A DNA stretch of 64,000 bases from Planotetraspora phitsanulokensis (GCF_016863295.1 NZ_BOOP01000001.1:529847-593846), one strand, 5' to 3'. Numbered from the stretch's first letter, positions 53,663 through 63,547 are shown. Notes: generated from the letters alone by a model not told the origin. Made by a program: numbers and translations.

Positions 53663-53738
53663 TGTCACCCAGGTGTCACCCAAGCTCGACGTCTCAGGGG
53701 CTGTCGTCGGGTGACAGATCTCTCTCCTGGGTGTCACC
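53663..53738. repeat. Cluster of TGTCACC(C) octamers
   Basis: TGTCACCC at 53663-53670 and 53674-53681, its reverse complement GGGTGACA at 53709-53716, and TGTCACC at 53732-53738. They could be binding sites left from an integrated element. Beyond them, to about 54035, no coding signal is visible and GC is slightly lower. Confidence 0.5.
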
Positions 53739-54035
53739 GTGTTCGCCGATTCCTGGCCTGATGGCCGCAGCCGAGTTCAAATGCGTGACGGATCTACGTT
53801 GTAAAGGCGTGCAGCCAATCAGGCGCCGGATTCTGGCCCGTGGCGGTGAAAGTCCCGTTCGTCTGGGTGTCAGGCTGATGGCGTGCCTTCTCCCTCATGG
53901 TGTCGGGCGTCCTGTCGGATGCCTCTGAGGCAGAGGTAAAGTTGAATGCTTTTGCCCAGCTTGGGTGTCGCCGGGCCCGTGCCTGCCCACCCGAAGCGGC
54001 CGGTGAGGGCGACTTCTTTCCGGCGTGGATGATGA

Positions 54036-56346
54036 GGTGGCGGCGAGATCAGAACCTTCGGAACCCTGCTGCGCGATCTGCGAACACGCGCGCGGATGAC
54101 GATGGAGGAGCTCGCGGCGGCCTCGGGGGTCAGTGTGCGGGCGATAAGCGACATGGAACTGGGCTACAGCCGGATGCCCCGGCGGCGGACGGTGGCCGCG
54201 CTGTTGGCCGGGCTGGGCCTGGCGGAAGCCGATGAGGCCGAACTGGTGGGCGCCGCACGAACCGGCCGCGTCGGCCCGGTGCCCGCACAGCTGCCGGCGG
54301 ACCTCGCCGCGTTCGCCGGCCGGCATGACGAGCTGACCCAGGTACTCGGATTCCTGGACCGCCAGGACGCGAGCCCGACGACGGTGGTGATCGGCGCCAT
54401 CCGCGGGATGGCAGGAGTCGGCAAGACGACGCTCGCGGTGCATTGGGCGCACCGCGTGGCGGACCGGTTCCCCGACGGGCAGCTATATGTGAACCTACGC
54501 GGCTACGACCAGCGAAGAAGCGCGATGGAGCCGGTTAGAGGCGCTGAGCGGCTTCCTGGAGGCCCTGGGCGTCGCCGCGCGCGACATGCCGCAGAGCGTC
54601 GAGGCCGTGGCGGCGCAGTTCCGGAGCCGGCTGGCCGGACGCAGAGTGCTGGTGGTGCTGGACAACGCCCGCGACAGCGACCAGGTGCGCCCCTTGCTAC
54701 CCGGTACGCCGGGCTGCCTGGTGATCATTACCAGCCGCCACCAGTTGCACAGTCTGGTGGCCTTGGAGGGCGCGCGCCTTCTGACACTGGACGTCTGGCC
54801 GCAGGCGGAAGCCAGAGAGGCCCTGGCACGCCGGCTGGGTGACGAGCGGGTGGCCGCCGAACCGGACGCGGTCGCCGAGATCATCGCCCTGTGTGGAGGG
54901 CTGCCGTTGGCGCTGGCGATAGTCGCCGCCCGCGCGGCGGTCGCACGCGGTACGTCCCTGGTCGCGCTCGCCGCCGAGCTTCGCGAGGCCCACGGGACGC
55001 TGGACGCGTTCAGCGACACCGACCTGTCGGTGGACGCCCGGGCGGTGTTCAACTGGTCGTACCGGACGTTGGCGCCCGACTCGGCCCGGCTGTTACGGCT
55101 GCTGTCCCTGCACCCGGCTCCGCACATCACTCTGACCGCCTGGCGGCGCTGCCGCTGCGGCGTGTCCGTGCGCTCCTGGCCGACCTCGTCCGCGCGCATC
55201 TCGTCACCGAACACGGGCACGACCGGTACGGCATGCACGACCTGTTGCGCGCCTTCGCCGCCGAAGCGCTCGAGCAGTCCGGCGAACAGACCTTGGCGCT
55301 GCAGCGCCTGGTCGAGCACTACATGTACTCCGTACGCAATCCCTACCTCACGTACGGGCAGTCGCCGATCGACACCGCGGATCCTTCGGGAACGGACATC
55401 CTCCTGGACGCCGTCAACGGGCTTCCCGCCGCCGGTCGATGGCATCTGCGTGAGCGAACGATGCTGGCCGCCGTCATCCGCGAGGCGGAGAGCCGTCACC
55501 TGGACCGCCAGGCGGCGACGACCGCCCTGGATTGGGCGCCGGCGCGGTTCACCCACAACAGGCAGGCAGGACTCCTATCCGGCGCACAGTCGGCTGTCCG
55601 CGCGGCCACCCGCGCCACGGATCCGCTCCTAGTCGCCGAACTCGAGCGGTACGTCGCGGACGCGTACACACGGCTGGGGGATCTCGTCGCCGCGGAGTCC
55701 CACTTCCAGCGTGCCATGGATATCTTCCGGGCCGGTGGCGACGTGGAGGGCGAGGCCAACACCCTGCGCAACATGGCCTACATGGCCTACATGGCCCAGT
55801 CGGCCGGAGAACTGGACCGGGCGGATCAGTACACCGACGAGGCGGTGTCCGCGGCCGAGCGCTCGGGCAAGCCGTACCTGCTTTCCGCGGCACTCGGCGA
55901 CCAGTGCCTGCTACTCCTCGACACCCGGCGTTACACGCGCGCCGCCGACGTGGGCTCCCGTGGTCTTCTCATCGCCCGCGCCGAGGGCATGGGCTACTAC
56001 GAGATGGGGCTGTGCGCGCAGATGACCCGTGCGCTCGTCCGGCTCGGCCGGTATCACGAGGCCATCGAATCAGGGGACCGTGCCCTCCGCCTGCTGCAGG
56101 ATCACCCCGATTCGACCGTCGAATTCGCCCTGCTGCCGCCCCTTGCCGTCGCCAACATCGCCATCGGCGACGACGATCGCGCACGAGAGCTTGGAGCGCG
56201 CAACACGCGCCTGGTGAACAAGTACGACGAGGCCCAGTTGGCCGCCATGTCCGGCGCCGCGGCGGTCGGGTACGAGATGGGCCTCTGCACGCACATGACT
56301 CATGTGCTCGTCCGGCTCGGGGGTTACCACGAGGCCATCGAAGCGG
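54036..56346 (+). pseudogene. XRE-NB-ARC-TPR regulator, broken by two frameshifts
   Basis: This was one long regulator of the HTH-ATPase-TPR type. An XRE HTH (MTMEELAAASGVSVRAISDM) and a P-loop (GMAGVGKTTLAVHWA) are in one frame until about 54534, where one extra base shifts the frame to LEALSGFLEALGVAARDM and LVVLDNARDSDQVRPLLPG. Near 55140 a second shift leads to LPLRRVRALLADLV and then many TPR units. The last TPR (YEMGLCTHMTHVLVRLGGYHEAIEAG) duplicates one 285 bp earlier. Homology stops near 56346, at an inverted XRE fragment. No complete protein can be made. Confidence 0.85.
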
Positions 56347-56482
56347 GGGAGCGATGCCCGAGTTCCATGTCGCTGATCGCGCGGACGCTGACCCCGGAGG
56401 CTTCCGCCAGTTCTTCCATGGTCATGTTCATCGCCCGCCGGTGCGCGCGCAGCAGCGCCCCGACGGAGGTGATTTCCGCCAT
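56324..56482 (-). pseudogene. Truncated XRE regulator N-terminus, inverted relative to the larger relic
   Basis: On the minus strand a GGGGGGAT ribosome site precedes ATG 56482 and the start MAEITSVGALLRAHRRAMNM, then TMEELAEASGVSVRAISDMELGH. This is the same XRE domain as at 54057-54165 on the plus strand, diverged at many bases. After about 45 residues it runs into the end of the TPR relic, and a stop follows at 56324. It is the head of a sister gene in the opposite direction. Confidence 0.8.
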
Positions 56483-56698
56483 CGTGATCCCCCCCGGCCA
56501 GCAACGACACAGGCTAACCGCCATCCGGCGCCGCCTCAGCCATCCGGTTTCAAATCAAATCACCCGTTTGAGCGATCGAAGGGCCGCGTACTGGCGTGGT
56601 CTGCTGCTTATCGCGGCTCATCGGCCACGATTGCGGGCCATCGCCGATCGTGGCCGGTCATGACCACCGATGAACACTGAACTGCGCACTCTGGAGCG

Positions 56699-57544
56699 AT
56701 GTTGGCGTCCTTGGATTTCGCGACGTACGTATCACCACCCAAGCCGGTCGTCTCCGACGATCTTGCGCCCGGCGCCGCCGAGCGCCTGTGGTCGCCCACC
56801 ACGTCCACCCTGATCTACGGCGAACGCGACGCGGTGCTGGTGGATCCGCTGCTGACCGTGGACGAGGCGCGCCACCTGGTTCACTGGATCACCTCTGCCG
56901 GCAGGAAGCTGACCACGGTCTTCGTCACTCACGGCCACGGCGATCACTTCTTCGGGGCCTCTGTCGTGCTCGAACGGTTCCCGGAAGCGCGATTCATGGC
57001 GACCGCCGGGGTGGTCGGCCGGATGCGCGGGCAGTTGAGCCCCGAGGTGCTGGACGGCTTCTGGCGTCCCCGCTTCCCCGGCCGGTTGCCGGAACGACTG
57101 ATCGTGGCGGAGCCGCTCGACGGGGACTCCTTCGAACTGGAGGGTCACGACCTCGTCGCCGTGGAGCTTGGTCACTCGGACACCGACGACACGACCGCAC
57201 TGCACGTGCCGTCCCTCGGTCTCGTGGTCGCAGGCGACGCCGTCTACAACGACGTTCACCTGTACCTGGTGGAGTCCGGACGCGACGGCCGGCGGGCCTG
57301 GATGGCCGCCTTGGACACGGTCGAGTCGCTCCGCCCGGAGACGGTGATCGCAGGACACAAGCGCGCGAGCGCCGGCGACGGGCCGCACACCATCGATGAG
57401 ACCCGTCGTTACATCCGTGATTTCGACGTGGCGGTGGACACGACGGATACAGCGGTCGAGCTGTACGAAACGATGCTCGCCCGTCATCCCGGCCGTGTGA
57501 ACGTCGGCGTCCTGTGGAACTCCGCCCGGGCGGCCAAAGGCTGA
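56699..57544 (+). CDS. MBL-fold metallo-hydrolase
   Basis: A 281-residue metallo-beta-lactamase fold protein. The metal signature is THGHGDHFFG at about 78-87, with the later ligands in ELGHSDTDDT, VVAGDAVYNDVH and VIAGHKRAS. It has a broad range of possible roles (hydrolysis of thioesters, lactones or phosphodiesters), and the substrate is unknown. ATG 56699 follows CTGGAGCG. It is intact, although both flanks are gene relics. Confidence 0.88.
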   Translation: MLASLDFATYVSPPKPVVSDDLAPGAAERLWSPTTSTLIYGERDAVLVDPLLTVDEARHLVHWITSAGRKLTTVFVTHGHGDHFFGASVVLERFPEARFMATAGVVGRMRGQLSPEVLDGFWRPRFPGRLPERLIVAEPLDGDSFELEGHDLVAVELGHSDTDDTTALHVPSLGLVVAGDAVYNDVHLYLVESGRDGRRAWMAALDTVESLRPETVIAGHKRASAGDGPHTIDETRRYIRDFDVAVDTTDTAVELYETMLARHPGRVNVGVLWNSARAAKG

Positions 57545-57682
57545 CCGATTCCCGCTCGCGACGACACCACACGAGCGGAACGCCGATGCGATCACCCCGT
57601 TCACCACCATGCTCGTCCGCGCCGATCGAGGCGTACCCGAGAACCCGTCATCGATGTTCATTTCCACCAATTGAGGATTGGC

Positions 57683-57880
57683 GTGCGTAAGCAGCTCTCA
57701 GTAAAAGTCCTGCTCGCGGCGGCCGTCGCCGTCGCGGCCACGAATTCTGCGGTCGGCCCCGCCGCGGCGGCGACCGCTCCCGTCACCAACCCCCGTGTTC
57801 TGATCCACTACGACCTCGGCGCGGGCCGGCAGTCGGAGGCGATCGTCGCCGAGCCGGATGCCGTCGAGAAGAAGCCCAGC
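57683..57880 (+). pseudogene. N-terminal fragment of a secreted SMP-30/gluconolactonase-type protein
   Basis: GTG 57683 with GAGG upstream begins a signal peptide (VRKQLSVKVLLAAAVAVAAT) followed by VLIHYDLGAGRQSEAIVAEPD. The second part resembles the start of secreted SMP-30-like beta-propellers (HYDLA.GQ.PE.IALEPDG). The homology ends after about 60 residues, and unrelated sequence follows. It is a relic. Confidence 0.55.
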
Positions 57881-57955
57881 AGCAGGTCACGCACCGGGAC
57901 GCGCCAGTCACGAGGGCGAATTTGGCCAGCCAAAGGATCGATGAGGGGAAACGGA

Positions 57956-58057
57956 ATGAAGGCAGTGGTTGGGGAGACAGTTGTGGCCGAGGCCGCGAAC
58001 GAGGCTGTAGTCAGGATCGAGGGGAATGCCTACTTCCCGCCGGACTCAGGCAGCTGA
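57956..58057 (+). pseudogene. N-terminal fragment of a DUF427 protein
   Basis: ATG 57956 with GAGGGG upstream encodes MKAVVGETVVAEAANEAVVR, then IEGNAYFPPDS and a stop. This matches the start of DUF427 proteins (MKAVWNG.VIAE....V..EGN.YFPP.S) but ends after 33 residues instead of about 90 or more. It is a truncated gene. Confidence 0.7.
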
Positions 58058-58283
58058 CTGTCTCGGCGTCGCGCCCAGTGAGGTGGGCTGGGTCCGTAAC
58101 GTCTCAGAGGGTGTGTCGGCAGTGCTTGGTTCGATCGACCTTGCGCCGGGTGACGAGCTGGTGATGAGCCGACACGGCTACGGCGCGGTGCGCATGGCGC
58201 TGGAGCACTGGGCCCAACGACGCGGCGCCAGCGTGCGCGATGCGGTCTTTCCGGTGGGGGCCGCGGTGCCCGGCCTGGGATAG
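58050..58283 (+). pseudogene. Internal fragment of a class V aminotransferase (isopenicillin-N-epimerase-like)
   Basis: The frame reads GVAPSEVGWVRNVSEGVSAV, LGSIDLAPGDELVMSRHGYG and AVRMALEHWAQRRGASVRDA. This matches the N-terminal third of PLP-dependent class V aminotransferases of the isopenicillin-N-epimerase group. The PLP-binding lysine region is missing, and the frame ends at 58283. It overlaps the end of the DUF427 relic. Confidence 0.75.
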
Positions 58284-58381
58284 GACGCCGTTGGGGGCGG
58301 ACGCCGCCTGGCATTGGTGGCGGAACGGGGTGAGGGCGCGCTCGCCGCTTCAGCGGTGAGCGCGCCCTCGGTGTAGCGCGG

Positions 58382-58936
58382 TCAGCTAGAGGTCGCAGCG
58401 CGCCTGGGCAGCACCCAGTCTGGGCGCGGGAAGTGGCACGTGTAGCCGTTCGGGTACGTGATGAGGTAGTCCTGGTGCTCGGGCTCGGCCTCCCAGAACG
58501 GTCCGGCCGGCTCGATCGTCGTCACTGCCTTACCCGGCCACAGCCCCGATGCATCGACGTCCGCGATCGTGTCCCGTGCGACTTGCTGCTGCTCGGGTGT
58601 CAAGGGAAAGATCGCCGAGCGGTAGCTCGTGCCGCGGTCGTTGCCCTGACGGTTCAACGTCGACGGGTCGTGGATCTGGAAGAAGAACGCCAGGATGTCA
58701 CGGTAGGTCGTCTGTGTCGGGTCGAAGACGACCTCGACGGCCTCGGCGTGGCCGGGGTGGTTGCGGTACGTGGCGTGATCGTTCTCGCCGCCGGTGTATC
58801 CGACCCGCGTGTCCAGCACGCCGGGCTGCCGGCGGATGAGGTCCTCCATGCCCCAGAAGCACCCGCCGGCCAGGACGGCAGTTTCGGTGCCCGGGGTGCG
58901 GGTGATCTGTCCGGTGTCGTGGATCCCGCTGGTCAT
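58382..58936 (-). CDS. msrA: Peptide methionine (S)-S-oxide reductase MsrA
   Basis: Repairs the S form of methionine sulfoxide in proteins. The catalytic Cys is in [12 protein letters not shown] at about 27. Family strands include [28 protein letters not shown] and [26 protein letters not shown]. Length is 184 residues. Its ATG overlaps the msrB stop by 4 nt. The C-terminus lacks the extra resolving cysteines of E. coli MsrA. Confidence 0.96.
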   Translation of the reverse strand: MTSGIHDTGQITRTPGTETAVLAGGCFWGMEDLIRRQPGVLDTRVGYTGGENDHATYRNHPGHAEAVEVVFDPTQTTYRDILAFFFQIHDPSTLNRQGNDRGTSYRSAIFPLTPEQQQVARDTIADVDASGLWPGKAVTTIEPAGPFWEAEPEHQDYLITYPNGYTCHFPRPDWVLPRRAATSS

Positions 58937-59412
58937 GATGTGTGCTCCTCGGTGCTGGTGGTGTCGGTTGTCTCGAACAGGGAGCGGTACTCGGCGTAGC
59001 CCTGTGCCTCGAGCTCGGAGAGCGGGACGAAGCGCAGCGCGGCCGAGTTCATGCAGTACCGCTGGCCGCCGGCATCGGCGGGACCATCGCCGAACACGTG
59101 CCCGAGGTGACTGTCGGCCCCGGTGGACCGCACCTCCGTGCGGGTCATCCGGAGCTTCCGGTCGATCTCAGTGCGTACGGCGTCGGCCACAATCGGCCTG
59201 GTGAAGCTGGGCCATCCGGTGCCGCTGTCGTACTTGTCGGTCGACGAGAACAGGGGCTGGCCGGAGACCACGTCCACGTAGATGCCGGCATCGTGGTTGT
59301 TCCAGTACTCGTTGCGGAACGCCGGCTCCGTCCCGTCCTCCTGAGTGACGCGGAACTGGCTGTCGGTGAGGCGGCTCAGCGCCTCCGGGGTCTTGCTGTA
59401 GTCGTGCGACAC
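58933..59412 (-). CDS. msrB: Peptide methionine (R)-S-oxide reductase MsrB
   Basis: Repairs the R form of methionine sulfoxide. Length is 159 residues. Motifs are [48 protein letters not shown] and the catalytic Cys in [11 protein letters not shown]. The two CxxC zinc pairs of other MsrB proteins are absent (SSTDKYDSG), so this is a zinc-free form. GTG 59412 has GGAGGAG upstream. It is the first gene of msrB-msrA. Confidence 0.95.
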   Translation of the reverse strand: MSHDYSKTPEALSRLTDSQFRVTQEDGTEPAFRNEYWNNHDAGIYVDVVSGQPLFSSTDKYDSGTGWPSFTRPIVADAVRTEIDRKLRMTRTEVRSTGADSHLGHVFGDGPADAGGQRYCMNSAALRFVPLSELEAQGYAEYRSLFETTDTTSTEEHTS

Positions 59413-59958
59413 GATTTCTCCTCCTTCGGCACCGCTGGCTGCGGCGCCGCTGGAGACAACACCGCACAGAACCGATTTGGTCCCGGGTTCATGATGGTGC
59501 GTTGTGGCGGCGATCTCAGGTGATGATCGTGGCGGATCAAAGCCACCGATCGGGGGCGTTGGCCGGCTTGGATGGGTCGGGCCAGAGCTCGTATAGGCCG
59601 CAAACGAGAGCGGCTCGTTATCGCGCTTGTTCCTCGACGCCCGTGCGCGCAACGCGATCAGGGTGGTGAGACGCCGAAGTCTGGTGACACTAATGCGGAA
59701 GCGGAGCACGGGTGAACCTGTGCGCCGCACTCTAAGGACCTCAGATCTGACCGGCATCGGTCCGTTGGGGGAGAGACACACCCCGAAGCCTCTAGAAACA
59801 CCGGGGTGGTTGAGAACAAGAGAAGGGCACGGCTCGATGCAATACGTGGCGCCAGTGATCGACCTTGCTCGTCGGGAGAGAACGCTCAGGTTGGCGTTCG
59901 TGTCTGCGGGGGTATCCCTGGTGGCCGCGTTTGCCGCGGTGGGCTCGACGATCCGCTT
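59413..59958. other. Gap between msrB and the IS630 relic
   Basis: About 550 bp without a supported gene. The left part is the msrBA promoter zone. A CACCCCG/CGGGGTG stem (59779-59785 with 59802-59808) lies in the middle. No terminal inverted repeats of an insertion sequence were found. Confidence 0.4.
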
Positions 59959-60249
59959 TTCAACATCTACCCGGACAAACACCCCGAGGTCAGGGCCTGG
60001 GCCGCTGGCAACGATGTGGAGTTGGTGTTCCTGCCGACCTACGGCTCCTGGCTGAACTGGATCGAGTCGGAGTTCGCCGCGCTGCGGTACTACGCGCTCA
60101 ACGGCACCGATCACCGCACCCACGACGAGCAGAACGCCGCCATCGCCGGCTACGTGCGCTGGCGCAACGCCCGAACCGCCCCCAAGACCAACTTCGCCGC
60201 CAGCTCACCCAACCGAAGCTGGACCAGTTACCCGGCCAAGGTCGCGTGA
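59959..60249 (+). pseudogene. C-terminal fragment of an IS630-family transposase
   Basis: The frame reads [40 protein letters not shown] and [20 protein letters not shown], then RWRNAR and a stop. This is the DDE-domain end of IS630-type transposases, with the final Glu in WIESEF. The N-terminal HTH and first two catalytic acids are absent, so it cannot transpose. Confidence 0.85.
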
Positions 60250-60377
60250 CGGGCCACTAGGCCGACCGCGTGGCCACGTTCGCACTCAGCGATGCCCGGA
60301 GCCTCCCGGTGTACTACCAAGCGACAATTAGGCCGAAATATACACGCTAAACATGACATATAGCACATAATGGACAT

Positions 60378-61214
60378 ATGGACCGCCTCGTCAAGCTAGG
60401 AGATTTCCTCCGGGCATGCCGAGCCCGCATCAATCCCGAGGAGGTCGGGATCCACCCTCAGGGAGTGCGTAGGCGTGTGCGGGGGTTGCGACGAGAGGAG
60501 CTTGCGCGGCTCGCTGGCGTCAGCGTCGAGTACTACACAAGCCTCGAGCAGGGACGCAGCCTCAACGCCTCCCCTGTGATACTCGATGCGATCGCCCGCG
60601 CGATGCGGCTCGGCGAGACCGAACGCGTGCACCTGTTCGATCTGGCCAGCCCTCGTTGTGGCAAGGGCCGCTGCGACAAGCTTCCTGCACAACGTATGCA
60701 CCCGGAGACTCAGCTGCTTCTCGACACTCTGGAGCGCGCTGACGTCCCCGCCGCCGTGATCGGCCGTGGAACCGACATTCTGGCCGCCAACCTGCTGTTC
60801 CGGGCCCTGATGGTCGGCTTCGACACCATGTCGGCCCGCCAGCGCAACCTCGCTAGATACGTCTTTTTGGACGGCCGGGCCCGCGAGCTGCACTGCGACT
60901 GGGACACTGTGGCCTCAGAAGTCACCGCCGTGCTGCGTTTTTCCATCGGCCGGCATCCGGAGGACGCCGCACTCATCGAGCTGACAAGTGAGCTCTGCCG
61001 GGGCAGCGAGGACTTCCGGCGAATCTGGGACGACCACGACTACGTACATGAGCGCGTTTCCGGGATCGTGCGCTTCCAGCATCCGGTCGCCGGCGAGCTC
61101 GCCCTCACCTACCAGGCACTCACCCTGCCCACTGACGCGGAGCAGATGTTGCTCGTCTACACCGTCGAGCCCGGCTCACCCACCGCCGCTGCTCTCCAGC
61201 TCCTCGTCAAGTGA
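60378..61214 (+). CDS. XRE-family regulator with MmyB-like ligand-binding domain
   Basis: A 278-residue regulator. The HTH is at about 30-75: RRVRGLRREELARLAGVSVE, then YYTSLEQGRSLNASP. The C-terminal domain (about 105-275) matches the MmyB-like PAS-type ligand-binding fold: AAVIGRGTDILAANLLFRAL, FSIGRHPEDAALIELTSELC and TYQALTLPTDAEQMLLVYT. Such proteins often regulate a divergent oxidoreductase, but here only relics are adjacent. No ribosome site is obvious before ATG 60378. The last bases overlap the end of the convergent ROK relic. Confidence 0.9.
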   Translation: MDRLVKLGDFLRACRARINPEEVGIHPQGVRRRVRGLRREELARLAGVSVEYYTSLEQGRSLNASPVILDAIARAMRLGETERVHLFDLASPRCGKGRCDKLPAQRMHPETQLLLDTLERADVPAAVIGRGTDILAANLLFRALMVGFDTMSARQRNLARYVFLDGRARELHCDWDTVASEVTAVLRFSIGRHPEDAALIELTSELCRGSEDFRRIWDDHDYVHERVSGIVRFQHPVAGELALTYQALTLPTDAEQMLLVYTVEPGSPTAAALQLLVK

Positions 61215-62205
61215 GCGAGTGAACCGCGCCGGGTTTCGTGGAGACTCGGCTACTTGTTTCTGCCGCGGTGAGTGCGGCCTGTTGGGGTCTGTCCGACGAC
61301 GAACGCGGTCCGAAGAAGGCACTCTGGGCCTCCAGCGTTGCGTAGTCGACGTAGCGGTCGAACAGCTCACCGGCACCGGGGTGGCCCGTGGCGGCGAGAC
61401 GTGCCAGCGGCCCGACCGTCATGGTGTGCGCCGAGGGCAGATTGAGCTGGACCGCCTGGTCGCGCAGCCAGCGGTGCGTGGCGATGGTTTCCCAGCAGCC
61501 GCGCTGACCGCATTGGCAGGGCAGGCCGTCGACCTGCACGATGCTGTGCCCGATCTAACCGCCCGCGCCGCCCGGCCCGCGGTGGACCGAGCCGCCGAGC
61601 ACCAGTCCGACGCCTAGTGCCTCGCCTGCGTAGAGCGAGGCGAAGGTGGACAGCCCACGCCCCTGTCCGAACCAGCGGTCGCCCAGCGCTTGGACACGGG
61701 GGTGCAGGTCGACGTAGACGGGCAAGCGGGTGCGCTCTGCGATGAGCGGGCCGATCGGCAGACCGGCCAGGCCGGGGGCCAGATTGACCTGCACGATGGT
61801 GCCGGTGTCGGTGTTCACTATGCCGCCGACCGCGATGCCGACGCCGAGTGCCATCGGCCGGTCGGGAGTGAAGAGCTGCTCCAGCGTGTCATTGACCGCG
61901 TCGACGACCGAGTTGGTGTCGCGGGTGTCCGCCGGGTACTCGCGCGTTGCCGTGCTCAGGATCGTGCCACCCGCGCTGACCAGGGCAGCCTCGATGTGTC
62001 CGGGGAGGAGGTGGACGGCGGCGATGGGTTGGCTGGTGGGGGAGAACCACAGCGGGCGCGAAGGCTTGCCGCCGGCCGCGCTGCTGGGCTGGGATCGCCC
62101 TCGGCGAGCATTCCATTGTCGATCAGCGGCTGCACGATGGTGCCGATCGTCGCCCGGCTCGTTCTTGTTGGCAGGTGCAGTCGACCAGGGCGCCGCGCAG
62201 CCTGT
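61209..62205 (-). pseudogene. ROK-family transcriptional repressor, broken
   Basis: Reading on the minus strand: an HTH remnant (SRATIGTIVQPLIDNGMLAEG), a frame change near 62093 (two extra bases), then SSAAGGKPSRPLWFSPTSQP, IAAVHLLPGHIEAALVSAGG and GIAVGGIVNTDTGTIVQVN. At 61555 a TAG replaces the expected GAG in GGAGG-E-IGHSIVQVDG. After it the frame continues with the Zn motif CQCGQRGCWE. The C-terminus is lost after about 61330. It is a single gene with at least one frameshift, one nonsense mutation and a truncation. Confidence 0.8.
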
Positions 62206-62229
62206 TAACCGTCACGTCGGACCGTAGGC

Positions 62230-62574
62230 CGCCTTCGTTTCAAGCTGTCCTACGTGCTCGCCAGCCATGCCCATCTCATCTCGCCACTGAGGTACATGCT
62301 CGGCAAGCCGTTCGACGTCTACAAGGACCTGTACCTGCGCCACCTTGCGGGAGCGGGCGTCGCCGCGATCCGCACCGAGCTCGCCGGCATCGCCGCACCG
62401 CTCGAACCCGGTCGACCGCTCGTGCTGCTGTGCTTCGACCGTCTCGACCGCGAGGGCGTCTGGTGCCACCGGACGCTCTTCGCGGCGTGGTGGCACGAGG
62501 TGACCGGGCAGGAAGTGCCGGAGTTCGGCGCCACCTATGTGGACGGGCCGGAACCGCCCCTGTCTCTGTTTTAA
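62230..62574 (+). pseudogene. N-truncated DUF488-family gene
   Basis: The frame reads SYVLASHAHLISPLRYMLGK, PFDVYKDLYLRHLAGAGVAA and RPLVLLCFDRLDREGVWCHR, then TLFAAWWHEVTGQEVPE. It ends in the typical Cys-His region of DUF488. The usual first 40 or so residues are absent, and no ribosome site is seen. GTG 62254 is the only start codon. It could be a relic or a shortened functional gene; a relic is more likely given the neighbours. Confidence 0.7.
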
Positions 62575-62595
62575 CCGCAAACCGAATCCGGACCT

Positions 62596-62618
62596 GGACG
62601 GCGCCGCAGGCGCCGTCC
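62596..62618. terminator. 10-bp perfect hairpin after the DUF488 fragment
   Basis: GGACGGCGCC (62596-62605) and GGCGCCGTCC (62609-62618) around GCA. Lies 22 nt after the stop. No U-run. Confidence 0.5.
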
Positions 62619-62722
62619 CGGCGGCCGCGATCCTGCTGCGCTGGCTGCGAATTGACCAGTCAAAGACTTCGACCTGCGGGGCCTGGTCGTCAGATCATGG
62701 ACCAAATACCGCGCGTCGTGAG

Positions 62723-63487
62723 TTAGCCAGCGCCGCCTCCAGAGAGGAAGGAAAAGAAGTGAACCGCCAAGAAGCCCATGATCACCAGCATCCCCGCGAT
62801 TACAATGATGGCGAAGACAATCTCGAACATGATCATTACCCTGCTTTGGGATGCATTCATCATTGACCAGGCCGCTGACATGCCCTTCGACATTCTCACT
62901 TCGGAACCGGTAGTTCGGTTGTATGCATAGTCCGTGCTAATGAAACCCCGACCTGCATTTCCTTTTGGAATCTCTACTAGATCTCCCTCGGAAATTGCCC
63001 CATCTAGAACCATGCCGCGCATTTCAATGGAAACGGTCGGCATTCCAAGTCGTTCCACGCGAAAGGCGAGGAAAATAATAGTAGAGCCGCTGTAGTATTG
63101 GGTGCGCTGTTGAACGTTTCGAGCTCTGCCCGAGATGACCGCTGTTTGGCCGGCGCTGTTGAGGTCAGCATGGAGTCGCGATTGTGCTACCGGGTCCTGC
63201 GGTGCTGGCTCGCGTCGATCGCTTGCTGCTGGACGGGTCCCGCGTATGCGGTCGTCTGTGTCAGGGGCGTGCTGCTGTGCAGCAATGACTGACTCCGCGG
63301 CTGACTTCGCTGCAGACGCAGCATTCTCGCTTGTGGCGCCCTGCTGCGCAGCCCGAATGGCGGCGTCTGTTGCGGCTCGCACTCGAGATTCATCTCCACC
63401 TATGTGCTCGCGCACCCACGTTTCCCACCGATTCCGAAATGCTTCCGCCGTGGGCGAGTTACTGTGGGAATCATCGCTAGGAGACAT
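62723..63487 (-). CDS. Hypothetical membrane protein with OB-like domain
   Basis: A 254-residue protein. The first 100 residues are Ala-rich and helical (AFRNRWETWVREHIGG and AATDAAIRAAQQGATSENAA). A beta-rich part follows (VISGRARNVQQRTQYYSGST, IIFLAFRVERLG and VEMRGMVLDGAISEGDLVEI), an OB-like pattern found in several actinobacterial membrane proteins. One TM helix (MFEIVFAIIVIAGMLVIMGF) precedes a short Gly-rich tail. GC is lower than average. ATG 63487 is one of three in-frame starts; none has a strong ribosome site. Function unknown. Confidence 0.7.
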   Translation of the reverse strand: MSPSDDSHSNSPTAEAFRNRWETWVREHIGGDESRVRAATDAAIRAAQQGATSENAASAAKSAAESVIAAQQHAPDTDDRIRGTRPAASDRREPAPQDPVAQSRLHADLNSAGQTAVISGRARNVQQRTQYYSGSTIIFLAFRVERLGMPTVSIEMRGMVLDGAISEGDLVEIPKGNAGRGFISTDYAYNRTTGSEVRMSKGMSAAWSMMNASQSRVMIMFEIVFAIIVIAGMLVIMGFLAVHFFSFLSGGGAG

Positions 63488-63547
63488 TTCGACCAACCCC
63501 ATCAAATAGTGTCGGGCAAGCATTAATTGGCCAGACTCCCCTCCACA

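Noticed and set aside
53603..53720. Possible C-terminal end of a tyrosine integrase next to tRNA-Pro
   Set aside because: A short frame exists, but no HxxR or catalytic Tyr context is present, so an integrase cannot be supported.
59700..59900. Possible group II intron or structured RNA
   Set aside because: One 7-bp stem and a stretch of purine-rich sequence are visible, but there is no GTGYG start, domain V or reverse transcriptase frame.
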